A stretch of DNA of 7,602 bases, taken from an uncultured Anaerolineaceae bacterium (GTDB lineage: Bacteria; Chloroflexota; Anaerolineae; Anaerolineales; Anaerolineaceae). This document shows, in pieces, positions 1 to 4,706 of this stretch. The notes beneath the pieces are model-generated. The model was not told where the DNA came from. It was given only the letters and a program-made list of their open reading frames with translations, and made no database searches. Location: assembly GCA_937920255.1 (NCBI GenBank), contig CALDSL010000185.1, positions 1 to 7,602 of the forward strand, written 5' to 3'. The position numbers and the translations under genes are program-made. Positions within the stretch are counted from its first letter, which is position 1. The number at the start of each line of letters is the position of its first letter.

Positions 1-122
1 TGTTCCTGTGTCAAAGCCAGTGCGTATTCAATTGAAGTGGGACGGGGAGGTTTGTGTACTTCGTGTGAACCTGTTTTCCCTGTCTCGACAGTGTAAGCAA
101 CGATAAGGAAAAGCTATATGCT

Positions 123-177
123 TTATAACTATTCTCTCGAAAAGTTATAACCATTTTATAACCACTACAAAACCATT
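123..177. repeat. Phased TTATAACYA direct-repeat cluster, possible operator
   Basis: The nonamer TTATAACYA occurs at 123-131 (TTATAACTA), 145-153 (TTATAACCA) and 156-164 (TTATAACCA). The starts are 22 and 11 bases apart, that is two turns and one turn of the helix. A weaker fourth unit (ACAAAACCA, 167-175, 6 of 9 matches) continues the 11-base step. Three units extend as NNANAACYATT. Because TTATAA is self-complementary, the middle copies also form a perfect dyad, GTTATAA-N5-TTATAAC (144-162). The cluster lies 137 bases before the best -10 of the lipoprotein gene. A regulator-binding site is inferred; the binding protein is unknown. Confidence 0.5.
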
Positions 178-300
178 TGTCAATGCGTGCAATGGCAAGA
201 TGATCATTTTGAAAAGATTGAAACTGGTTTCGGACAATTATGCTATGATTTCAAACCCGCACGGCGATCGCAAAATCCAAGCCGGGCATGGGCGAAACAC

Positions 301-309
301 TGTTATAAT
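301..309 (+). promoter_or_regulatory. Extended -10 promoter for the NBR1-Ig lipoprotein
   Basis: TGTTATAAT is a perfect TGn-TATAAT extended -10 element; the hexamer is at 304-309. No TTGACA-like sequence lies 16-18 bases upstream, which is usual for extended -10 promoters. Transcription would start near 316, giving a leader of about 28 bases containing GAGGGAG just before the ATG at 344. Confidence 0.65.
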
Positions 310-343
310 CCGTTTACGAACAACCTTTTCACGAGGGAGACCC

Positions 344-1018
344 ATGAACACGAGAATTCGCCCATTTTTGATGGTCCTGACGGTTGCGGTTCTGGCGCTG
401 CTGCCAGCCTGCGGGGCAGCCACGCCCGCTGCGCCGACCGTGGACCCGAATGCCATCTACACCCAGGCTGTGCTGACGGTACAAGCCGGGTTAACCGAAA
501 CTGCCGCGGCCGCGCCCACCGCCACCGCCACCCCCGAGCCGACGGCCACCACCGCTCCAACCGCCACTCCTGAGCCTCCCACGCCCACGGTAGCCAGCAC
601 CCTGGCGCAACCGCAGCCCGGTTCGGCCACCCAGGCGCCCGCTGCGACCTCAGCGCCAGCCGCCGCGCCCACCGTGGCGTTGGGCAAAGCCGGCGACCAC
701 TGCCAGTTTGGTTCGCAAAGCCCGGCGGACGGTTTCAGCATCCTGGGCGGCGAACAGAAGCAGGTGTACTGGTCACTGGTCAACACTGGCACCACCACCT
801 GGACAACCGGTTATAAGCTGACCTTTGTCGGCGGGCGGCAGATGTCTGGCACCACCAGCGTTCCGGTGGAAAAAGACGTCAAACCGGGTGACAAATACGA
901 GTTCTACACCATCGTTGTCGGCCCGACGACCAAAGGTACGTTTACGTCCTACTGGAAGCTGTTCAACAGCGGCGGCGCGGCCTTCTGCGAAGTGTATATG
1001 AAGTACGTTGTGCCGTAA
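344..1018 (+). CDS. Surface lipoprotein with NBR1-type Ig-like domain
   Basis: A 224-residue protein predicted to be exported and lipid-anchored on the outer face of the membrane. Residues 1-22 form a signal peptide (Arg4, Arg6, then a hydrophobic core) ending in the lipobox L20-P21-A22-C23. Residues 24-112 are a Pro/Ala/Thr-rich linker with PTATATPEPT-like phrases, probably an extended stalk. Residues 117-223 resemble the NBR1 Ig-like domain (PF16158 type): W143-S-L-V-N-T-G-x3-W153, a following G-Y-x-L-x-F strand, the V-x-P-G-D turn near 180-183, and T-x-G-T-F-x3-W204. Cys120 and Cys215 bracket this domain and could form a disulfide. The ATG at 344 was chosen over an upstream in-frame ATG at 200 because GAGGGAG precedes it, a signal peptide begins exactly there, and the promoter lies between the two. 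The gene stands alone, closed by the terminator at 1036-1079. Ligand or partner is unknown. Confidence 0.85.
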   Translation: MNTRIRPFLMVLTVAVLALLPACGAATPAAPTVDPNAIYTQAVLTVQAGLTETAAAAPTATATPEPTATTAPTATPEPPTPTVASTLAQPQPGSATQAPAATSAPAAAPTVALGKAGDHCQFGSQSPADGFSILGGEQKQVYWSLVNTGTTTWTTGYKLTFVGGRQMSGTTSVPVEKDVKPGDKYEFYTIVVGPTTKGTFTSYWKLFNSGGAAFCEVYMKYVVP

Positions 1019-1035
1019 GCTGATTTGATAAAATC

Positions 1036-1079
1036 AAAAAAAAAACGCCGGATGGGCCATGGCCCTTCCGGCGTTTTTT
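1036..1079. terminator. Bidirectional intrinsic terminator
   Basis: The stem ACGCCGG (1045-1051) pairs with CCGGCGT (1068-1074). An inner GGGC/GCCC stem is separated from it by a small internal mismatch. Ten A residues (1036-1045) lie on the left and six T residues (1074-1079) on the right. It therefore works as a GC hairpin plus U-tract on both strands, serving the lipoprotein gene (stop at 1018) and ribonuclease Z on the minus strand (stop at 1088). Confidence 0.92.
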
Positions 1080-1087
1080 GATTCTGG

Positions 1088-2026
1088 TTACTCGCCTGGA
1101 TTTTCCTTCTCGGCGCTCTTGATCTGGAATACGTCGAAGTCGCGAGCGACGACGGCGCCGGGGAAGATGGCTTGCGCTTCCTGCAGCACCTCTTTTTCGC
1201 GGTAGCGGCGCGAGATGTGGGTCAGGATTAACTGGCCCACCCCGGCATCGCGCGCAAAGGTGGCCGCGCGCGCGGCGGTCATGTGGCCAAACTGGCGCGC
1301 CATCTCAGCCTCCTGATTCATATAGGTAGCCTCGATCACCAGCGCGTCCGCGCCGCGCGTCACGTCCATCAGATCATCCAACTCGCCCACGTCACCGATG
1401 TGCACCAGGCGGGTGCCGGGGCGGAAATCGCCCAGCACCATGTCCGGCTCGATCGTGCGGCCGTCGGGCAGGGTGACAGCCTTACCCTCCACCAGGTCGC
1501 GCCGCCAGGGGCCGGGCTGGATATTGAGCGCATCGGCCTTTTCGGGCAGGAACGGGCGGCGGCCTTTTTCGACGAAGGTGAAGCCCAGGCAGTCCGCTCC
1601 GCGGTGCTGCACCGGGAAGGCCGACACGGAAAAGTCGCTGTTTTCAAAGATCGTGCCGCCGCTGATCGGGATCAGGCGGATGGGCATGGGAGCCTGCGCG
1701 CCGCGCAGCACCACCCCGTACAGCAGGTCGTGGATGCGCTCGAGCGCGTTGCGCCCGCCGTAGATCTCCATCTCGTCGATCGTTTCCCAGCGCAGGAAGG
1801 TGGAAAGCAGCCCGGCCAGCCCCAGAATGTGGTCCAGGTGGCCGTGGGTGATCAAAATTTTGTTCAGGCGTTTGAACCCAATGCCGGACTGCAATATCTG
1901 GCGCTGCGTGCCCTCGCCGCAATCGATGAGAAAACGGTGCTCATCGTGCTTGACAACTTGCGCCGGCAGGCTGCGGCGGACCGACGGGGCGGATGCGGAA
2001 GTACCCAGGAAAACGATCTCGAACAA
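1088..2026 (-). CDS. rnz: Ribonuclease Z (tRNase Z), variant motif
   Basis: A 312-residue metallo-beta-lactamase-fold endonuclease of the tRNase Z family, which in the cytoplasm removes the 3' trailer from tRNA precursors. The full length fits the family (about 300-330 residues). The N-terminus reads FLGTSASAPS, followed by DCGEGTQ (35-41). The metal-binding HxHxDH motif is H61-G-H63-L-D65-H66. Other expected ligands are H141 (VQHRGADCLGF), D212 (HIGDV) and H270 (LTHISRRY), with H248 in the GHMTA catalytic motif. Residues about 155-192 (RRPFLPEKADAL, then PGPWRRDLV) match the flexible exosite arm that grips tRNA. The start is TTG at 2026: AAAGGAA lies 9 bases upstream and the beta-strand begins at once. 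An extended -10 (2066-2058) lies in the 68-base gap to the SMR gene, so it can be expressed independently. The usual HLHGDH is HGHLDH here, yet every ligand is kept. Confidence 0.93.
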   Translation of the reverse strand: MFEIVFLGTSASAPSVRRSLPAQVVKHDEHRFLIDCGEGTQRQILQSGIGFKRLNKILITHGHLDHILGLAGLLSTFLRWETIDEMEIYGGRNALERIHDLLYGVVLRGAQAPMPIRLIPISGGTIFENSDFSVSAFPVQHRGADCLGFTFVEKGRRPFLPEKADALNIQPGPWRRDLVEGKAVTLPDGRTIEPDMVLGDFRPGTRLVHIGDVGELDDLMDVTRGADALVIEATYMNQEAEMARQFGHMTAARAATFARDAGVGQLILTHISRRYREKEVLQEAQAIFPGAVVARDFDVFQIKSAEKENPGE

Positions 2027-2057
2027 GGACAGGCGTTCCTTTCCAAAAGTGTGCCTA

Positions 2058-2066
2058 ATTGTACCA
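2058..2066 (-). promoter_or_regulatory. Extended -10 promoter for ribonuclease Z
   Basis: Read on the minus strand, TGGTACAAT fits the TGn-TAnaaT extended -10 pattern; the hexamer TACAAT is at 2063-2058. There is no recognisable -35, as the expected place is GC-rich. A start near 2051 would give a leader of about 25 bases containing the AAAGGAA ribosome-binding site and the TTG start at 2026. Confidence 0.5.
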
Positions 2067-2094
2067 CGCAGGGCACGCGCGCCCGGGGGTTTGT

Positions 2095-2421
2095 CTAACT
2101 TCCATGACCACCGCCCAAGTTCAGGCCAATGACACCGAGGACGATCAGCGCTATCGAACCCAGTTTGACCGCCGTCAGCGGTTCGTGGAAGAACCAGTAG
2201 CCGATGAGCGTGATGCTGGCCGTGCCCACCCCGGACCAGATGGCATACACGATGCTGAGGTCAATATAGCGCACCGCGAAGTTCATAAATACGGTGCTGA
2301 TCACGTATAAAATCACCACGGCCGAAGACGGCAGCGGACGGGTAAAACCGTCGGTAAACTTCATCATCGTGGTGCCACCCACTTCAAACAAAATTGCCAG
2401 CGCCAGATAAAACCAGCTCAT
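2095..2421 (-). CDS. Small multidrug resistance (SMR) transporter, EmrE/Qac type
   Basis: A 108-residue inner-membrane protein with four hydrophobic segments, at about 3-21, 32-50, 57-77 and 85-103. Known SMR proteins act as antiparallel dimers that exchange protons for cationic drugs. The essential membrane Glu is E13 (EmrE E14). The run G-G-T-T-M-M-K-F-x2-G-F-T-R in the first loop closely follows EmrE, and Y59-A-I-W62-S-G-V-G matches the helix-3 binding and packing region (EmrE Y60, W63). The G-T-x2-M-K pattern, rather than the W-A-x-G-L-K of guanidinium exporters (Gdx/SugE), favours the Qac branch; the substrate is inferred. Only one SMR gene is present, so a homodimer is expected. The ATG has AGAGGAAG 8-9 bases upstream. 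A strong terminator ends just 20 bases before this start, leaving no space for its own promoter there. Ribonuclease Z follows 68 bases downstream. Confidence 0.92.
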   Translation of the reverse strand: MSWFYLALAILFEVGGTTMMKFTDGFTRPLPSSAVVILYVISTVFMNFAVRYIDLSIVYAIWSGVGTASITLIGYWFFHEPLTAVKLGSIALIVLGVIGLNLGGGHGS

Positions 2422-2441
2422 ACTCTTCTTCCTCTCTCTCC

Positions 2442-2473
2442 AAAAAAAGGCCGCTGTGATAAAACAGCGGCCT
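2442..2473 (-). terminator. Intrinsic terminator, or attenuator ahead of the SMR gene
   Basis: Ten paired bases, AGGCCGCTGT (2448-2457) with ACAGCGGCCT (2464-2473), enclose a 6-base loop. On the minus strand the hairpin is followed by a run of seven T (complement of A2442-2448). It lies 22 bases past the stop of the 105-aa gene and only 20 bases ahead of the SMR start. Structure is directly visible; function as a plain terminator or as a control point for SMR is open. Confidence 0.9.
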
Positions 2474-2495
2474 GTGCGTGCGCGGAAATATGCGG

Positions 2496-2813
2496 TTATT
2501 CGACTTCGCGTTTTTCTTCGACGACCTGGTCAGGGAACAGGCGGGTGAAATACACATCCGCTTTGCCGCTCTCACGCAGCACGACACGCGTGCGGATCAC
2601 GGCCTGCCCAACCTGCAGGTTGATCTTATCGCGCACGGTGTTGCGCGCGCGGTTGGCTTCCTTCTGGCTGGCGAAGGTGACCATGAGACTTTGTCCGGGT
2701 TCCACGGCGCTGATCGCGTCAATCAAACCCTTCCACTTGGCTTCGCGCCGCGCCCAATTTGGCACTTCGGAAGCGCTGACAATTTTGCCAATTTCGTATT
2801 CGACTTCTGCCAT
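2496..2813 (-). CDS. Hypothetical 105-aa protein, family not recognised
   Basis: A soluble, charged protein with no signal peptide or membrane segment, so probably cytoplasmic. I do not recognise a family. By eye: residues 18-36 (NWARREAKWKGLIDAIS) look helical; 41-48 (QSLMVTFA) look like a strand; 49-65 form a very basic helix (SQKEANRARNTVRDKIN); 72-81 (VIRTRVVLRE) and 84-91 (KADVYFTR) look like two strands; and the tail 97-105 is acidic (VVEEKREVE). The basic helix followed by an I-R-T-R-V strand would suit nucleic-acid binding, but this is speculation. The ATG is supported by AGGAG 10 bases upstream. The RHH gene lies 61 bases upstream on the same strand with no clear terminator between them, so the two may be co-transcribed. 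A strong terminator follows the stop. Confidence 0.75.
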   Translation of the reverse strand: MAEVEYEIGKIVSASEVPNWARREAKWKGLIDAISAVEPGQSLMVTFASQKEANRARNTVRDKINLQVGQAVIRTRVVLRESGKADVYFTRLFPDQVVEEKREVE

Positions 2814-2874
2814 GCTGTGGTAACTCCTGTGCAGTGTATGCTGCTATGAAATGGTGATCGATGCTCGCTTGGGC

Positions 2875-3144
2875 TTACAGATGCCCAAAGCCACGTAATG
2901 TATCCCAGGTGGCATCCCGGCGTAGTTCGCCGGTCATCATATCCATATCTTCCAATTGATGGAAAATGGCCAGGCGCAAAAAATCGGAAACATTCAGGCC
3001 CTTGGCGCTGGCGGCAGCTTCAATGGCTGCCTCAACACCAATGGTAACCAGACAACGAACTGGAGTGCCTACTTTGTTCTTGGGTGAACGCGGCGGACGA
3101 CCAGGCATGCCATAGCGGACGGTCTTGACGTCTTCGGGGCTCAT
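2875..3144 (-). CDS. Ribbon-helix-helix DNA-binding protein with GRPP basic arm
   Basis: An 89-residue protein resembling the ribbon-helix-helix (CopG/Arc/MetJ-like) fold. A strand at about 28-35 (PVRCLVTI) is followed by helix A at 37-48 (VEAAIEAAASAK), a G-L-N-V turn, and helix B at 51-65 (NVSDFLRLAIFHQLE). Such proteins dimerise, and the paired strands enter the DNA major groove. Ahead of it, residues 13-24 (MPGRPPRSPKNK) form a Pro/basic arm with a GRPP core recalling an AT-hook, which would contact the minor groove. The C-terminal 24 residues (acidic, then GELRRD) are unassigned. The start has AAGGAG six bases upstream and an extended -10 at 3207-3199. It could be a repressor of its own unit or an antitoxin-type regulator; no recognisable toxin accompanies it. 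RHH assignment is by pattern, not by search. Confidence 0.7.
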   Translation of the reverse strand: MSPEDVKTVRYGMPGRPPRSPKNKVGTPVRCLVTIGVEAAIEAAASAKGLNVSDFLRLAIFHQLEDMDMMTGELRRDATWDTLRGFGHL

Positions 3145-3198
3145 GACACTCTCCTTGCAGGGGGTATTGGGTTTTCGAACCTTAGTTGTTGTTTGAAA

Positions 3199-3207
3199 AT
3201 TATAGCA
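3199..3207 (-). promoter_or_regulatory. Extended -10 promoter for the RHH gene
   Basis: On the minus strand the sequence is TGCTATAAT, a perfect TGn-TATAAT extended -10 with its hexamer at 3204-3199. The -35 position shows only weak TCTTCA-like sequence. Transcription would start near 3192, giving a leader of about 48 bases before the ATG at 3144, with AAGGAG at 3156-3151. Confidence 0.65.
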
Positions 3208-3285
3208 CGAGAATCCGCTACTGAAGAAGGTTGATATATCACATTGGTGGCATTATGTTTTTATGATGTTTGTAGGGGATGGCGC

Positions 3286-3321
3286 AAAAAAGCAGCCCGC
3301 GAGATGATCTTGCGGGCTGCT
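3286..3321 (-). terminator. Intrinsic terminator of the KTSC gene
   Basis: A perfect 10-base-pair stem, AGCAGCCCGC (3291-3300) with GCGGGCTGCT (3312-3321), surrounds an 11-base loop. On the minus strand it is followed by a T-run (complement of A3286-3291). It begins 14 bases after the KTSC stop codon at 3336 and insulates that gene from the RHH promoter downstream. Confidence 0.92.
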
Positions 3322-3335
3322 GGGGCGATGCGGAA

Positions 3336-3626
3336 CTATTGGGTCTTGGCAGGCGCGCGTTTGCGCTGGCGGCGGGTGCGCAGGGTGGATTCATCATCCA
3401 TGCCCTGCCAGCCGCGGAAGATCTTGTAGGGGAAGGTGCCCAGAACCTGATCGTTGAGGTACCGGCCCTTGGATTCGGATTCCATCAGACCCTGGAAGAT
3501 CTCTGGCGGCACAGCGTGGTATTCGTAGGCGCGGCCGGTATTGTACAGCACCAGCATGATGCGCCGCTGCGGGTCAAACCCCGCCGCCGCGATGACGCTT
3601 GATTCAACTGGATATAAATCGATCAT
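3336..3626 (-). CDS. KTSC-domain protein with basic C-terminal tail
   Basis: A 96-residue protein that is mostly one KTSC domain (named after the C-terminal domain of some lysyl-tRNA synthetases; also common as a small single-domain bacterial protein). The typical pattern is visible: V7-E-S-S near the start, G-F-D-x8-L-V-L-Y-N-T-G-R-A-Y-E-Y-H-A-V-P-P at 16-41, and the signature S52-K-G-R-Y-L-N-D at 52-59. Residues 83-94 (RTRRQRKRAPAK) add a strongly basic tail, which suggests but does not prove RNA or DNA binding. The molecular role of stand-alone KTSC proteins is not established. The ATG has AGGAG 10 bases upstream, placed in the loop of a small hairpin. It is a single-gene unit: its own -10 lies at 3691-3686 and a terminator at 3321-3286. 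Confidence 0.88.
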   Translation of the reverse strand: MIDLYPVESSVIAAAGFDPQRRIMLVLYNTGRAYEYHAVPPEIFQGLMESESKGRYLNDQVLGTFPYKIFRGWQGMDDESTLRTRRQRKRAPAKTQ

Positions 3627-3628
3627 AA

Positions 3629-3645
3629 CGGTATCACTCCTACCG
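3629..3645 (-). promoter_or_regulatory. Hairpin presenting the KTSC ribosome-binding site
   Basis: On the minus strand CGGTA (3645-3641) and TACCG (3633-3629) are complementary, with GGAGTGA between them, so the Shine-Dalgarno GGAG falls in the 7-base loop. Just upstream, ACCGATAAAC (3642-3651, plus-strand reading) recurs as ACCGGTAAAC (3663-3672), 21 bases apart. These could be part of a structured leader or a protein-binding site; the stem is short and may be chance. Confidence 0.3.
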
Positions 3646-3685
3646 ATAAACAGGTTTGCCCAACCGGTAAACCGGGCACATTATC

Positions 3686-3691
3686 ATTATA
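3686..3691 (-). promoter_or_regulatory. -10 box of the KTSC gene
   Basis: The minus strand reads TATAAT at 3691-3686, a perfect -10 hexamer in the divergent gap between the KTSC and DUF4013 genes. Neither a TGn extension nor a convincing -35 is present. The leader would be about 53 bases. Confidence 0.5.
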
Positions 3692-3811
3692 GATCATCCC
3701 GCGGCCGCGGACAGCGGGGAGAAACCGCACGCGCGGATGGATGAATCCCCCACCCGGACCGACCTTTCATTTTTGCTGACTGGTTTGCTACGCCGGTGGC
3801 CCAAGCGTGAC

Positions 3812-3817
3812 TATAAT
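3812..3817 (+). promoter_or_regulatory. -10 box of the DUF4013 gene
   Basis: A perfect TATAAT lies 89 bases before the ATG at 3907. A TG sits two bases ahead of it (TGAC-TATAAT), one base off the extended -10 spacing. I see no good -35. The leader of about 80 bases contains a CGGCC/GGCCG inverted repeat (around 3839-3857) but no recognised riboswitch. Confidence 0.45.
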
Positions 3818-3906
3818 AATGTAGTATTTCCACAACCCGGCCGGCGCTCCTGGCCGATAACCTCATATCCTCTTTTTTGTTCTGAATCGTTTTCAGGAGT
3901 TTCACC

Positions 3907-4635
3907 ATGCAATTCCAGTCAACCAATCCCTATGCACAGACCGGCTACACCGGTAACCTGGAAGAAATGCTGACCTATATGTTCAAGCAGCCCGGATGGG
4001 AACAGAAGGTGCTGGCGGGCGCCGGCATCAGCCTGGTGCCGATCCTCAATTTTGCCACCACCGGCTACATGCTCGACACAATGGAGCGCGTGCGCAACAA
4101 CCAGACCCCGCCGCTGCCGGACTGGAGCGAAAACATCGGCAAGTTTTTCACCGACGGACTGATGCTGGTGATCATCAACCTGATCTACAGCCTGCCCGCG
4201 GTGGTTCTGGCACTGGTAGGCGGCGGAGCAATCGCCGGCATGAGCGCCATGACCGATAACACGGATGCGGTCGGCATGGTCGGCCTGGGGGTGGGCATCA
4301 TCATGATGCTCCTGGTGTTCGTCTATGCGCTGATCCTGTTCTTCTGGGCGCAGGGCGTCATCGTCAACTACGCCATGAAGCGCACGTTTGCCTCCGGGTT
4401 TGAATTTGGCGCGATCTGGCAGATTGTGCAAAAGGGCTGGAAGCGCATGATCCTGGTGGTGGCGGTTGGCTTTGTGTTTGGCATCGCGCTGGGTATCGTG
4501 GGCGCGATCGTCAACCTGATCCCGTGCTTGGGCCAGATCATCACGTTTCTGATCGGGCTGCCGGCCGGGTTCTACCTGGTGCTGGTGACCGGGTACAACG
4601 CGGCTTTCATCGCCCGCGAGACACTGGGCGCGTAG
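3907..4635 (+). CDS. DUF4013 family integral membrane protein
   Basis: A 242-residue polytopic membrane protein that matches the DUF4013 pattern, a family with no assigned function. After a polar N-terminus (1-30), hydrophobic segments lie at about 34-54, 83-108, 123-148, 181-204 and 208-230. The characteristic block is G53-Y-M-L-D-T-M-E-R-V at 53-62, followed by the loop x-P-P-L-P-D-W around 68-73, then G-K-F-F-x-D-G-L (78-85) and the I-Y-S-L-P-A motif (93-98). The basic loop 176-181 (QKGWKR) probably faces the cytoplasm. The ATG is preceded by CAGGAG with a 7-base gap. It is divergent from the KTSC gene, has its own -10 at 3812-3817 and ends at a strong terminator, so it is a single-gene unit. 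No enzymatic residues are apparent. Confidence 0.85.
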   Translation: MQFQSTNPYAQTGYTGNLEEMLTYMFKQPGWEQKVLAGAGISLVPILNFATTGYMLDTMERVRNNQTPPLPDWSENIGKFFTDGLMLVIINLIYSLPAVVLALVGGGAIAGMSAMTDNTDAVGMVGLGVGIIMMLLVFVYALILFFWAQGVIVNYAMKRTFASGFEFGAIWQIVQKGWKRMILVVAVGFVFGIALGIVGAIVNLIPCLGQIITFLIGLPAGFYLVLVTGYNAAFIARETLGA

Positions 4636-4654
4636 TCGTGGTTTTGTGAAAACC

Positions 4655-4689
4655 AACCGGGGAAGCTGAACGGGCTTCCCCGGTTTTTT
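4655..4689 (+). terminator. Strong intrinsic terminator after the DUF4013 gene
   Basis: A perfect 12-base-pair stem, AACCGGGGAAGC (4655-4666) with GCTTCCCCGGTT (4674-4685), has a 7-base loop and a T-run to 4689. A small extra hairpin, GGTTTT-GTG-AAAACC (4640-4654), lies between the stop codon and this stem. It also sits 18 bases past the stop of the opposing arrestin-fold gene and may help stop that transcript, though the U-tract on the minus strand is poor. Confidence 0.93.
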
Positions 4690-4706
4690 GGTTTGACCAC
4701 ACATTT

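Larger units (their letters stand above)
1..343. other. Intergenic region with no recognisable gene
   Basis: No convincing gene lies here. At the left edge two forward frames are open from the window start, one ending with TAA at 94-96 and one with TAA at 104-106. Either could be the last 30-odd codons of a gene beginning outside the window, but I recognise neither peptide and cannot choose between them. From about 107 the DNA becomes AT-rich and carries the TTATAACYA repeat cluster (123-177). Two extended -10-like sequences follow: TGCTATGAT at 241-249 and the better TGTTATAAT at 301-309. A short palindrome (CTGTC-TC-GACAG, 80-91) has no run of T after it, so it is not an obvious terminator. 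Confidence 0.6.

Noticed and set aside
80..91. CTGT-N4-ACAG palindrome resembling a LexA box
   Set aside because: The spacing is 4, not the 8 of proteobacterial LexA sites, and no SOS gene follows.
200..343. Longer version of the first lipoprotein from ATG at 200
   Set aside because: It would bury the signal peptide behind 48 residues and place the start before the -10 at 304-309; the ATG at 344 has a good ribosome-binding site.
1283..2098. A 271-codon plus-strand open frame
   Set aside because: It is antisense to ribonuclease Z, whose motifs are unmistakable, and its His/Gln/Ala-rich translation matches no family.
2422..2500. Guanidine riboswitch in front of the SMR gene
   Set aside because: There is one plain hairpin with a TTTATC loop on the transcribed strand and no paired ACGR loops, and the transporter looks Qac-type rather than Gdx-type.
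2869..2888. TTGGGC/GCCCAA hairpin across the RHH stop codon as a terminator
   Set aside because: No T-run follows on the minus strand and the stem is only 6 base pairs, so it probably does not end transcription.
3699..3710. 12-base palindrome CCGCGGCCGCGG as an operator or recombination site
   Set aside because: GC-only palindromes of this length are readily produced by composition, and nothing nearby supports a function.
3919..4704. A 261-codon minus-strand open frame
   Set aside because: It is antisense to the DUF4013 gene, is rich in His/Asp/Gln as shadows of membrane genes are, and runs across the strong terminator.
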